7,687 bases of DNA from Eubacteriaceae bacterium (GTDB lineage: Bacteria > Bacillota > Clostridia > Eubacteriales > Alkalibacteraceae): the NCBI GenBank assembly GCA_003446375.1, contig DMAW01000110.1, forward strand, positions 1 through 7,687, written 5' to 3'. The notes under the pieces were generated by a model. The model saw nothing but the letters and a program-made list of their open reading frames with translations, was not told the DNA's origin and ran no database searches. The translations under genes and the position numbers were made by a program. Below are positions 1 through 7,365 of this stretch, piece by piece (position 1 is the stretch's first letter; each line of letters begins with the position of its first letter).

Positions 1-879
1 GTGCGCGGGGACATAGCCGACCGGGAGCTGGCGGAGAATCTCTTCCAGGAGGAGAAGTTCGACGTGGTTGTTAATTTCGCCGCCGAGTCTCACGTGGACC
101 GCAGCATCCTCGACTCCTCCCCGTTTATCGAGACCAACGTCAAGGGGACGCAGGTCCTGCTGGAAGCGGCCAGGGAGTTTGGAATAAAAAAATTCGTCCA
201 GATCTCCACCGATGAGGTTTACGGCTCTCTGGGCCCTGACGATCCGCCCTTCACCGAGGAGAGTCCCCTCCTTCCTAACAGCCCTTACTCCGCCAGCAAG
301 GCGGCGGCGGACCTCTTGTGCCGGGCTTATTACAGGACATACGGTCTCCCTGTAGTGATCACGAGGAGCTCCAATAACTACGGGCCGTACCAGTTCCCGG
401 AGAAACTTATCCCCCTGATGATCATAAACGCCCTGGGAGAAAAGCCACTACCCGTCTACGGGGACGGCCAAAACGTCCGGGACTGGCTTTTCGTCGAGGA
501 CAACTGCCGTGCGATCGACCTCGTTTTGCAGAAGGGCCGCGTAGGAGAAGTTTACAACATCGGCGGCGGTTATGAGAAGCGCAATATCGAGGTGGTCGAA
601 TTGATCTGTGATATATTGACAGAAAAGCTTAACAAGGACGAATGAACTTAAGAAACTCATCACCTTCATCAAGGACCCCGGGGGGCTGCTTACGACTTCC
701 GATATGCCCTGGACTGCACGAAGATCAAGGAAGAGCTTGGGTGGAAGCCCCAGGTGAGCTTTGAGGAAGGATTGAAAAAAACTATAGACTGGTATCTTCA
801 ATATCAGGATTGGGTGGAAAGCGTGGTAACTGGCGAGTATAAGGATTACTACCGCAGGGTTTATGGAGATGGTGAATAG
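1..879 (+). pseudogene. rfbB: dTDP-glucose 4,6-dehydratase, 5'-truncated by window edge and frame-disrupted
   Basis: RmlB/RfbB is a cytoplasmic SDR-family enzyme that converts dTDP-glucose to dTDP-4-keto-6-deoxyglucose, the second step towards dTDP-rhamnose and related sugars. Seen in the first frame (1-642): the family's TDE motif within STDEVYG (fragment residues 70-72), the YSASK active-site Tyr/Lys pair (Y96, K100), AESHVDRSI, and RSSNNYGPYQFPEKLIP. The GTG at position 1 is an internal valine codon (the VRGDI motif), so about 50 N-terminal residues with the NAD-binding Gly-rich loop lie upstream. The frame meets TGA at 643-645. Family-like sequence continues in the +1 frame (ELKKLITFIKDPG, about 644-685), then returns to the original frame (DFRYALDCTKIKEELGWKP) and ends at TAG 877-879. 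The conserved RPGHD segment is garbled at the second junction, beside a CCCCGGGGGG run (676-685). It is either a real pseudogene or a pair of sequencing errors. GC content is higher than in the genes that follow. Identification is very secure; its functional state is not. Confidence 0.9.
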
Positions 880-905
880 GGAAACTCAAAATTCTGGAGG
901 CAAAA

Positions 906-2201
906 GTGGCAATAGGGAGAGTTACGGACTTATTGAGAGACGCTGCAAAAAAGAGGCTACTCGAAAACTTTTTCTCACTTTCGATTCTTCAGGGAGCAAA
1001 TTACATATTGCCTCTTATTACGCTTCCATATTTGGTAAGAGTTTTGGGGCCCGAGAAGTACGGTTTGATTGCCTTTGCCCAGTCGTTTATTCAGTACTTT
1101 GTGATTTTAACCGATTATGGGTTTAATCTTTCAGCTACAAGAGAGATTTCGATAAACAGGGATGATAAGGAAAAGATTTCAGAAATATTTTCCTCGGTAA
1201 TAGTGTCAAAGTTTCTGCTTGGTATTCTGAGTTTTATAGTTTTGGCATTGAGTTTAGTATTTATCCCAAAGTTTAGAAGTGAATGGCTAATTTATGCTCT
1301 CACTTTTGGGATAGTTGTAGGTAATATACTATTTCCGGTGTGGTTTTTTCAGGGAATGGAAAGCATGAAATACATCACGATATTAAATATCACTGCAAAG
1401 CTGATATTTACTGCCTGTATTTTCGTTTTTATCAGAGGGAAATCTGATTACATTTATGTGCCTCTGATAAATTCTTTTGGATATCTACTTGTGGGCTGGC
1501 TGAGCTTACAGATTATATTTAGTAAGTTTGGCGTAAAATTAACAATTCCAAAAATTGAAGGAATCAAACACCAGTTAAAAGAAGGCTGGTATATCTTCCT
1601 ATCAACTGTGGCGATCAGTCTATATACTACAAGTAATGCATTTATCTTGGGATTGTTTACAAGCAACACGATTATAGGATATTATTCTGCAGCAGAAAAA
1701 ATTGTTAAAGCTCTTCAAGGAACATTAACGCCATTGTCTCAGGCCGTCTATCCTTATATAAGTAGAGTTGCAAGTGAGTCAAAACAAAAAGCACTTGCGT
1801 TTATAAGGAAATTAGTTGCCTTAGTAGGGAGTGGAAGCTTTGTTATTTCTTCGTTAACCTTTATTTTTGCTCGTCCTATCGTTAATGGAGTTTTGGGTAC
1901 TCAATATCAAGGCTCGATAGTTGTGTTGAAGATACTGGCATTTTTGCCGTTCGTAATTGCATTGAGTAATGTATTCGGGATACAGACGATGCTTACTTTT
2001 AACTTAAAGGAAGCATTCTCAAAAATACTTGTATCAGCGGGTATTCTGAATATATTGCTCTCTTTGATTTTAGTGCCGATATACCAGCATGTGGGGACGT
2101 CGATATCAGTCTTGGTGACAGAGGTGTTCGTAACGCTGGCGATGTTTTTCTATCTCCGTTCAAAAGGTCTAAAAGTGGTTGGGGGTTTAAACATTGGCTG
2201 A
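906..2201 (+). CDS. wzx: Wzx-type polysaccharide repeat-unit flippase
   Basis: A 431-residue polytopic membrane protein of the RfbX/Wzx polysaccharide-transporter family (MOP superfamily). Such proteins move undecaprenyl-diphosphate-linked repeat units across the cytoplasmic membrane. The N-terminal stretch with NYILPLITLPYLVRVLGPE (residues 32-50) and KYGLIAFAQ, the WFFQGMESMKYIT segment (146-158), and GYYSAAEKIVKALQGTLTPL (258-277) followed by SQAVYPYISR are typical of this family. Alternating hydrophobic segments run through the whole chain, roughly a dozen by eye, and the length is normal. The start is GTG at 906: GGAGG lies at 896-900 with 5-base spacing, and the next gene overlaps the stop by 8 bases. 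It follows rfbB after 26 bases, so it is likely cotranscribed, although base composition falls sharply here. Substrate specificity cannot be read from sequence; the adjacent glf suggests a galactofuranose-containing unit. Confidence 0.92.
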   Translation: MAIGRVTDLLRDAAKKRLLENFFSLSILQGANYILPLITLPYLVRVLGPEKYGLIAFAQSFIQYFVILTDYGFNLSATREISINRDDKEKISEIFSSVIVSKFLLGILSFIVLALSLVFIPKFRSEWLIYALTFGIVVGNILFPVWFFQGMESMKYITILNITAKLIFTACIFVFIRGKSDYIYVPLINSFGYLLVGWLSLQIIFSKFGVKLTIPKIEGIKHQLKEGWYIFLSTVAISLYTTSNAFILGLFTSNTIIGYYSAAEKIVKALQGTLTPLSQAVYPYISRVASESKQKALAFIRKLVALVGSGSFVISSLTFIFARPIVNGVLGTQYQGSIVVLKILAFLPFVIALSNVFGIQTMLTFNLKEAFSKILVSAGILNILLSLILVPIYQHVGTSISVLVTEVFVTLAMFFYLRSKGLKVVGGLNIG

Positions 2202-3324
2202 CTGTATCGTAGTAGGTGCAGGTATTTCAGGAATTGTCATCGCCGAAAGGATTGCAAACGTGTTGAAAAGAAAGGTTTTAATTATCGAGAAGAGGAACCA
2301 CATTGGTGGGAATTGTTATAATTTTGAAGATGAGAATGGGATTTTAGTCCACAAGTATGGACCTCATATATTTCATACAGATTGCAAAGAAGTTTGGGAA
2401 TATCTCTCGCAATTTACTGATTGGATTTACTATCAGCACAAAGTATTGGGATTTGTTGATGGCAAGTATGGTCCCATTCCTTTCAACCTGAATACGCTGT
2501 ATGAACTTTTGCCACCGGTGCTTGCCTCACGGTTAGAAGAGAAACTTATCAATGCATTTGGCTATAACACGAGGGTTTCGATTTTAAGCCTGAAGAATGT
2601 AGAAGATAAAGACTTGAAGTTTCTAGCTGATTTTATCTACAACAAGATATTTCTGCATTACACAGAAAAGCAATGGGGACTAGCGCCAGAGGAAATAGAC
2701 CCTTCAGTTGTTGCAAGGGTGCCAGTAGTTATATCCCGAGATGACAGGTATTTTCGGGATAAATACCAAGGCATTCCATCTGAAGGCTATACAAAAATGT
2801 TTGAAAGAATGCTGAACAACAAAAATATTGAGATATGGCTGAACACAGACTTCAGGACTGTCAAGAATAAGTTGCACTATGACATCATGTGTTATACTGG
2901 GCCAATTGATGAGTTCTTTGATTACAAGTTCGGCAAGCTCGATTATCGATGCGTAAGGGTTGAATTAAAAAACCTGGATGTAGAAAGCTTTCAGCCGGCG
3001 GCAGTAGTCAATTACCCGAATGAATACGACTTCACGAGAATCACGGAATTCAAAAAATTCACGCTGAAACAATGTGCCAAAACAACAATCGGCGTTGAGT
3101 ACCCAGGAGGAGATGGCTTCATGGCATGGCCTGTTTTGAACGAAAAGAACCAAGAAATTTTTCAGAAGTACTGGGAGGAAGCAAAGGAACTGGAAAACGA
3201 GAAAGTCTATTTCGTTGGTCGTCTTGCGGAGTATAAGTATTACGATATGGATGATGCAGTGAAGAGAAGTTTGGATTTATTTAAGAGATTATCAAGACGA
3301 AGTGACTTTGGGAAGGGAAGTTGA
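2194..3324 (+). CDS. glf: UDP-galactopyranose mutase
   Basis: A cytoplasmic FAD enzyme that interconverts UDP-galactopyranose and UDP-galactofuranose, the donor for galactofuranose residues. The 376 residues match the usual bacterial length (about 370-400). Visible landmarks: the dinucleotide-binding GAGISG (8-13) with the acidic end of the second strand at IIEKRNHIGGNCYN; KYGPHIFHT (54-62); EKQWG with W161 in the substrate pocket; ARVPV with R175; TRITEF with R282; and VGRLAEYKYYDMD with R343. R175 and R282 probably correspond to the two conserved arginines that hold the UDP diphosphate in characterised mutases. The start is TTG at 2194. An in-frame TAA lies directly upstream at 2188-2190, and any later start would remove the FAD-binding motif. 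A GGGGG at 2181-2185 sits 8 bases upstream. The gene begins inside the 3' end of wzx, suggesting translational coupling, and its stop is 2 bases before the next start. Confidence 0.96.
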   Translation: MADCIVVGAGISGIVIAERIANVLKRKVLIIEKRNHIGGNCYNFEDENGILVHKYGPHIFHTDCKEVWEYLSQFTDWIYYQHKVLGFVDGKYGPIPFNLNTLYELLPPVLASRLEEKLINAFGYNTRVSILSLKNVEDKDLKFLADFIYNKIFLHYTEKQWGLAPEEIDPSVVARVPVVISRDDRYFRDKYQGIPSEGYTKMFERMLNNKNIEIWLNTDFRTVKNKLHYDIMCYTGPIDEFFDYKFGKLDYRCVRVELKNLDVESFQPAAVVNYPNEYDFTRITEFKKFTLKQCAKTTIGVEYPGGDGFMAWPVLNEKNQEIFQKYWEEAKELENEKVYFVGRLAEYKYYDMDDAVKRSLDLFKRLSRRSDFGKGS

Positions 3325-3326
3325 TT

Positions 3327-4271
3327 ATGGGGGAGACAAAAAGAGAAAAGGTAGCTGCAGTAGTAGTTACCTATAACAGAAAGCACTTATTACGAGAGTG
3401 CTTGCAAGCTTTGTTATCTCAGACAGAACCTTTAGACGAGATCATTGTGATTGATAACGCCAGTACTGATGGAACGGACGAAATGGTTCCTGCGGAGTTC
3501 CCTCAGGTTACTTATGTAAGATTGCCTGAAAACATTGGAGGAGCTGGGGGATTCCATGAAGGCATGAAACTAGCCTACGAGAAGGGCCATGATTGGATCT
3601 GGGTTATGGATGATGATGCAGAACCTGAACGTGACACGCTTGATAAACTCTTGGTGGGGGCAAAAGAACAAAGGTTAAAGGTAATTTGTCCACTTATTAA
3701 GGGTCGAGACGGCCATTTACAGGGCTATCACCATAAGCTGTTAAAACCTCCCATCCTAAAAGAGAGGTCTGCCATCAAAGTCCTTGAAACCCAGCAACAA
3801 TCAAGCAAAAAGGTGTTTCTAATTGATGCTAATGCATTTCTTGGAATTCTTATTAACAGGGAAGTTGTAGATAGTGTAGGTTTGCCAAGGAAAGAATTTT
3901 TCATATGGGGGGATGATACAGAGTATACGTATAGAATTAGCCGAAAATATTCGTTATCTGTGTTAGTAGATGCGGTTATCGTTCACAAGGACGATCGTAA
4001 AGGAGGATCTTTGCCAATTACGAGCTTTTGGAAATGCTACTTTGGGATTCGCAATAAAACCTTTATGGTTAAAAACTTTGAAGGTTGGCGAGGAATTGTG
4101 GCGTTATGTGCAAGAACGTTGTGTGTTACAGTTCCGAATATCTTGCTCCGCCTAGACCATAAACTTCTTCGACTCAGAACTGTGGTACGCGGGATTAGAG
4201 ATGGATTAATGGAAGACTTTAGCGTTCGATCTCCAGATGGAGCTCGAGAACGCATAGGACTTCTGGAGTAA
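3327..4271 (+). CDS. GT2-family glycosyltransferase, probable galactofuranosyltransferase
   Basis: A GT-A fold family 2 glycosyltransferase of 314 residues. It transfers a sugar from a nucleotide donor to the lipid-linked acceptor on the cytoplasmic side. Seen: the nucleotide-binding start VAAVVVTYNRKHLL (9-22), IIVIDNASTDGT (39-50), NIGGAGGFHEGM (69-80), and the metal-binding WVMDDDAEPE with the DDD triad at 95-97. FFIWGDDTEYTYR (191-203) supplies the acidic residues expected for catalysis, and VHKDD (219-223) follows. The NIGGAGGFHEGM/MDDDAEPE combination is characteristic of the rhamnosyl/galactofuranosyltransferase branch of GT2. Placement directly after glf makes a UDP-galactofuranose donor the best guess; rhamnose is the alternative. 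I chose ATG 3327 because AAGGG at 3313-3317 lies 9 bases upstream. An in-frame TTG at 3321 would overlap the glf stop by 4 bases but sits too close to that site. The C-terminal 80 residues are basic with a moderately hydrophobic stretch and may contact the membrane. Confidence 0.9.
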   Translation: MGETKREKVAAVVVTYNRKHLLRECLQALLSQTEPLDEIIVIDNASTDGTDEMVPAEFPQVTYVRLPENIGGAGGFHEGMKLAYEKGHDWIWVMDDDAEPERDTLDKLLVGAKEQRLKVICPLIKGRDGHLQGYHHKLLKPPILKERSAIKVLETQQQSSKKVFLIDANAFLGILINREVVDSVGLPRKEFFIWGDDTEYTYRISRKYSLSVLVDAVIVHKDDRKGGSLPITSFWKCYFGIRNKTFMVKNFEGWRGIVALCARTLCVTVPNILLRLDHKLLRLRTVVRGIRDGLMEDFSVRSPDGARERIGLLE

Positions 4272-4352
4272 GGATGTTAAAGCAATCACAGACAATAGTC
4301 TGATCATCTGAATTACGAATTACAATAGATAGGGCAACGAGGAATAAAAACG
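4272..4352 (+). other. Short intergenic gap before wzy-like gene
   Basis: This 81-base gap is the only real break in the gene run between 906 and 7084. It contains a 5-bp inverted repeat, CAGAC-AATA-GTCTG (4289-4302), without a T-run, so it is not a convincing terminator. It also has a tandem 7-base repeat, GAATTAC twice (4310-4323). A TACAAT at 4321-4326 resembles a -10 box, but I see no good -35 box at normal spacing. The ribosome site of the next gene is GAGGA at 4339-4343. Function is unknown. Confidence 0.5.
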
Positions 4353-5879
4353 ATGAACGTTTCTTCAAAATCACGCGTTTCTAGCAAAAATCTATTTAAA
4401 AGAACATTTTACTTGCTCGAAATGATCACTGGAGCCGTCTTAATAATTGGAACAGCTTACTATATTGATACTCTCGCCCACAGTGGGGTAGGTGTTATAA
4501 TAAGCTGGGCTATTGCGTTACTTATTCTCCTTATGTCTCTATTTTCTTACTCAAGCGCTGTATTTGTAGTAATTTTCGTGACCGCAATTATCCCGTTTTA
4601 TGCCCGTCAGATATACCAAATATACCAAATGGGTGGTGTGTGGAGCGAATTATACCACACTCCTTTTACTGTCAACTTTTTAGGAATAACATTAGCAAAC
4701 TGGTTGTATGTCTTGCTAGGAATGAACGGGATTATCTACCTATATTGCAGGAAAGAAAGGCTTTCAAGAGACATTTATATAATAATCATTACTGTTTTGT
4801 TGGGCATACCAATCTTGATCATAGGGCTTTTATATCAGGATAAAATCTACTGGCGGCAGGTCCTATCATCCTTCCAATATTCTATATTAGTCCCTCTGGG
4901 TGCATTAGTTGGATGCCGACTTGTGAAAGAAGTCGGTAAACAGAGAACCCAAAAAATTCTCTACAAATTGTTTTGGTTCGCTTTCATAATTAGCGGCTTG
5001 AGAGCTGTCTTGTTCTTGGTATCTGATTACATTAGAGGGAGCATGAGTTTACAATTAGGAGTTGAGGAGGTAATATTCAACCCCTTTGTTTTTGCATGCT
5101 TGGCAGAAAGACAAATTATTGACAGCAGATTCAAATTAGTCGTTTTCCTTGTTTTGTCTTGGCTCGTGATTCTACCCACAGGAAGAAACACTTGGATTTT
5201 ACTTATTGTGAATAGCGTTGTTTTGTTTGTGCTTTTTGTTTGTAGAATGAAACCCTCCACTATTTTAGTAAGAAAACAAGTTATACATAGGTTCACAAGC
5301 TTCGTTGTAATTGCTCTCCTTGTCTTTATTATTATGGGTATTTTGAGTCCCAACTTATGTAGATTTATCCTATTCAAGCTATCGTTTTTTAGGGAGTTGT
5401 TTACAGGAAATCTAACAAGTTCTCCTCTAACTAGAATTTATGAATTCAAGAACATTTCTGCGGAAAATTACGACTTGGGTCTTGTAGGTGTGCTATTTGG
5501 CAAAGGAGCTGGTGGATACTTTACTTTCGCCCATTACTTGCCACCATTTGAACTGGATATAAGTGCATATAGCTCTGAGGAACTTAGCATTGGAATTTTC
5601 TTCAATCCCCATGATTTTGTCAATGTCTGGTTGCTGAAGGGCGGCCTAATAGGTTTAGGGTGGTATATTGTAACAATTTTATGTATTTTCTTGCTTTCTT
5701 TGAGGGAAGCAAGGCTAATGATAAATGCGGGAGTGAAATACAATATAGCTCTTTGGTTGCTTTTCTTTTGTCCGGTTGCTCTCTTACATGCTGTGTGGAA
5801 GCCCAACATAGCTTTCCTTTTTGGATTTATGTCAGGGGTAGTTAATACTGGTGCAAAAATTTATGAAAGAGAGGAGTGA
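4353..5879 (+). CDS. wzy: Polytopic membrane protein, O-antigen polymerase/ligase-like (Wzy candidate)
   Basis: A 508-residue integral membrane protein with roughly ten to twelve hydrophobic segments, for example near residues 25-38, 47-80, 141-160, 262-296 and 316-335. A long, less hydrophobic region (about 340-425) is followed by further membrane segments. Features shared with the Wzy/WaaL-type families: the Arg-containing ILPTGRNTW (273-281), PLTRIYEFKNI (358-368), the glycine-rich LFGKGAGGYF (381-390) in the long loop, and NPHDFVNVWLLKGGLIGLG (418-436), a typical HN/HD plus GLIG signature. Sequence similarity in this group is low and polymerase cannot be told from ligase by sequence. Polymerase is preferred because a flippase and transferases flank it and such loci usually carry one Wzy. 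The expected role is joining flipped repeat units on the outer face of the membrane. The start is ATG 4353, with GAGGA 9 bases upstream. An in-frame tandem 9-base repeat (4611-4628) encodes IYQIYQ. Confidence 0.8.
   Translation: MNVSSKSRVSSKNLFKRTFYLLEMITGAVLIIGTAYYIDTLAHSGVGVIISWAIALLILLMSLFSYSSAVFVVIFVTAIIPFYARQIYQIYQMGGVWSELYHTPFTVNFLGITLANWLYVLLGMNGIIYLYCRKERLSRDIYIIIITVLLGIPILIIGLLYQDKIYWRQVLSSFQYSILVPLGALVGCRLVKEVGKQRTQKILYKLFWFAFIISGLRAVLFLVSDYIRGSMSLQLGVEEVIFNPFVFACLAERQIIDSRFKLVVFLVLSWLVILPTGRNTWILLIVNSVVLFVLFVCRMKPSTILVRKQVIHRFTSFVVIALLVFIIMGILSPNLCRFILFKLSFFRELFTGNLTSSPLTRIYEFKNISAENYDLGLVGVLFGKGAGGYFTFAHYLPPFELDISAYSSEELSIGIFFNPHDFVNVWLLKGGLIGLGWYIVTILCIFLLSLREARLMINAGVKYNIALWLLFFCPVALLHAVWKPNIAFLFGFMSGVVNTGAKIYEREE
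5871..5876 (+). promoter_or_regulatory. Ribosome binding site deciding the GT4 start
   Basis: GAGGAG lies at the very end of the wzy-like gene, 8 bases before ATG 5885. The in-frame GTG at 5876 overlaps this site and so cannot use it. ATG 5885 is therefore the better start, and the two genes do not overlap. Confidence 0.7.
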
Positions 5880-5884
5880 TAGAA

Positions 5885-7084
5885 ATGACCAATAAAAAAA
5901 GCAAGATAGATGCCCACAACAATGCAATAAAAAACAATGGTCCAATAAAAATATGTATGATTAGTGGCTCTTATCCTCCTATCAAAGATGGGGTAGGGGA
6001 TGGAGTCCAGATATTACTTGAGAAAGTAAGTTCGCAAGACAACAAAATTGACATATTTCTGTTGACATCACAAGAAGTGCAAAATGATCCCAATAATAAA
6101 TTGATTTACCCAATAATTAGAAATTGGAACTGGGCTTCTTTGCCTAAAATTATACGCGTGATTAAACTGCATAAACCCCAAATTGTCCATATACAGTATC
6201 CAACAGTGAAATACGGTAGACATCCCATGATAAATTTCCTTCCCTTGTTTCTGAAGATTTTAATGAAGGATGTTAAAATAATTCTCTCTCTTCATGAATA
6301 TGCTAGCTATACCATTCTTGGCAAAATGCGCATATACCCCTTGGTGAAATGGAGTGATTACATTATCACGGCAGATGAGAGAAACAGAAATGAAGTAAAG
6401 CGACGATTTAGAAAAAAAAAGGTTAACTCTATCCCAACAGGAAATCAAATATTGATGAAAATAGGAGAAAAAGAAACGGCGAAAATGCCAAATAGAGCAG
6501 ATTTTATCTTCTCGTATTGGGGATTTATTCGTAGAGGTAAAGGTGTGGATGTTTTCCTAAAAGCTTTCAGTAGAGTCGTTAAACTAAGCAAGCAGAGAAA
6601 CATAAAGCTAATTCTTTTGGCAGACTTATCTAATAAAGATAGGTACCACAAGATGCTCAGTAAACTTATTCAGAAGGAAAATTTAGTTGAGCGGGTAGAA
6701 GTAATAGGCTACCTACCCAAGGAAACATTGGTGAAGTACTTGCTTCAATCGGATTGCTGTGTTCTCCCTTTTATTGATGGAGTAACGGAAAGAAGGGGAA
6801 CCTTTATAGCTAGTATGCAATTAGGAATACCTACAATTACTACCAGCGGGTCTTTCTTGCCAGAGGGGCTCGTAGACAGAGACAACGTGATACTAGTGAA
6901 GCCTAATGATGTAGAGAACTTATCAGATGCCATGATAGAGATTATGTATGATGCCAAGCTTAGGCTTCAACTAGCACGAAACGCTAGGGAATGGGGCAAA
7001 CGCTTCTTGTGGGATAACATTGTAGAGAGGTTTATCCGAACTTATAAGGAGGCACTACTTGAGAGTACTTCAATTGACTCTTAG
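5885..7084 (+). CDS. GT4-family (GT-B fold) glycosyltransferase
   Basis: A cytoplasmic or membrane-associated retaining-type glycosyltransferase of 399 residues, consistent with family GT4. The N-terminal domain shows KICMISGSYPPIKDGVGDGV (residues 22-41), the acceptor-side motif, then PQIVHIQYPT (98-107) and ILSLHEY (133-139). The C-terminal donor domain has FSYWGFIRRGKGVDVFLKAF (209-228), VEVIGYLPKETLVKYL (272-287), DCCVLPF (290-296), and GVTERRGTFIASMQLGIPTI (299-318). The usual E-x7-E donor motif is only half present: E302 is seen, but the second position is Ser310. An ERRG-type variant of this motif seems to occur in some GT4 members, so this need not mean loss of activity. Donor sugar and linkage cannot be inferred. 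The start is ATG 5885, 5 bases after the preceding stop. It is among the most AT-rich genes here; bases 6361-6420 are 20/60 GC by count, against 38/60 for bases 1-60. It is the last supportable gene of the cluster. Confidence 0.9.
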   Translation: MTNKKSKIDAHNNAIKNNGPIKICMISGSYPPIKDGVGDGVQILLEKVSSQDNKIDIFLLTSQEVQNDPNNKLIYPIIRNWNWASLPKIIRVIKLHKPQIVHIQYPTVKYGRHPMINFLPLFLKILMKDVKIILSLHEYASYTILGKMRIYPLVKWSDYIITADERNRNEVKRRFRKKKVNSIPTGNQILMKIGEKETAKMPNRADFIFSYWGFIRRGKGVDVFLKAFSRVVKLSKQRNIKLILLADLSNKDRYHKMLSKLIQKENLVERVEVIGYLPKETLVKYLLQSDCCVLPFIDGVTERRGTFIASMQLGIPTITTSGSFLPEGLVDRDNVILVKPNDVENLSDAMIEIMYDAKLRLQLARNAREWGKRFLWDNIVERFIRTYKEALLESTSIDS

Positions 7085-7128
7085 AATCTCTTAATCTCCA
7101 GCCAATGGAAGTAAGGTCAATCCAAATG

Positions 7129-7158
7129 TTTGGCAAAACCAAGCATATTTGGGCCAAA
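7129..7158. repeat. Nested inverted repeat, potential hairpin downstream of the GT4 gene
   Basis: TTTGGC (7129-7134) pairs with GCCAAA (7153-7158). Inside it, after an AAAA bulge, CCAA (7139-7142) pairs with TTGG (7149-7152) around the loop GCATAT. This gives a 10-bp stem with one asymmetric bulge, 45 bases after the GT4 stop. It may stop transcription weakly or protect the 3' end of the operon mRNA, but the lack of a following T-run argues against an intrinsic terminator. An overlapping CCAAA-TG-TTTGG palindrome (7122-7133) would compete with the outer stem. Confidence 0.45.
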
Positions 7159-7303
7159 GGAGACGTGGGATAACTTATCCTCTTGATCGCGCCTGCGGAG
7201 GCGATGAAATCTTACAGTTTGCGATCTAAAGAGACTCTTGTGGATTGATGAGTTCCTTAAAATGCCAAATTCAGCATCTTTTCTGTCGTGAATTTTTTGG
7301 CTC

Positions 7304-7324
7304 ACGGTATTAGTTTTGTACCGT
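7304..7324. repeat. Inverted repeat ACGGTA/TACCGT
   Basis: A perfect 6-base inverted repeat separated by 9 bases, 70 bases upstream of the IS end. It could be a hairpin or a dimeric operator. Nothing in the sequence distinguishes these, and chance is possible at this length. Confidence 0.3.
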
Positions 7325-7365
7325 AATTGGGATACTGCAGGCTGCGAAAGTTTACGAGCCGCCTC

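Noticed and set aside
1..3. GTG as the start codon of the rfbB gene
   Set aside because: The reading begins in the middle of a conserved RmlB segment (VRGDI), with the NAD-binding motif missing, so this is an internal valine at the window edge.
643..690. Programmed ribosomal frameshifting in rfbB
   Set aside because: Two opposite shifts would be needed within 45 bases and no standard slippery heptamer is visible; mutation or sequencing error is simpler.
863..1126. Open frame overlapping the start of wzx
   Set aside because: It overlaps wzx in another frame, has no recognisable domain, and the wzx frame has the proper ribosome site and family homology.
4289..4326. Terminator plus internal promoter between the GT2 and wzy-like genes
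   Set aside because: The stem is only 5 bp with no T-run, and the TACAAT box lacks a matching -35 box at usual spacing.
7095..7229. 44-codon plus-strand open stretch ending at TAA 7227-7229
   Set aside because: It has no start codon with a ribosome site and no family I can name. It could be a gene remnant, but I cannot support it.
7117..7305. 62-codon minus-strand open frame in the spacer
   Set aside because: The frame stays open upstream without an ATG, GTG or TTG start, its composition is basic and unrecognisable, and it has no clear ribosome site. It is probably chance.
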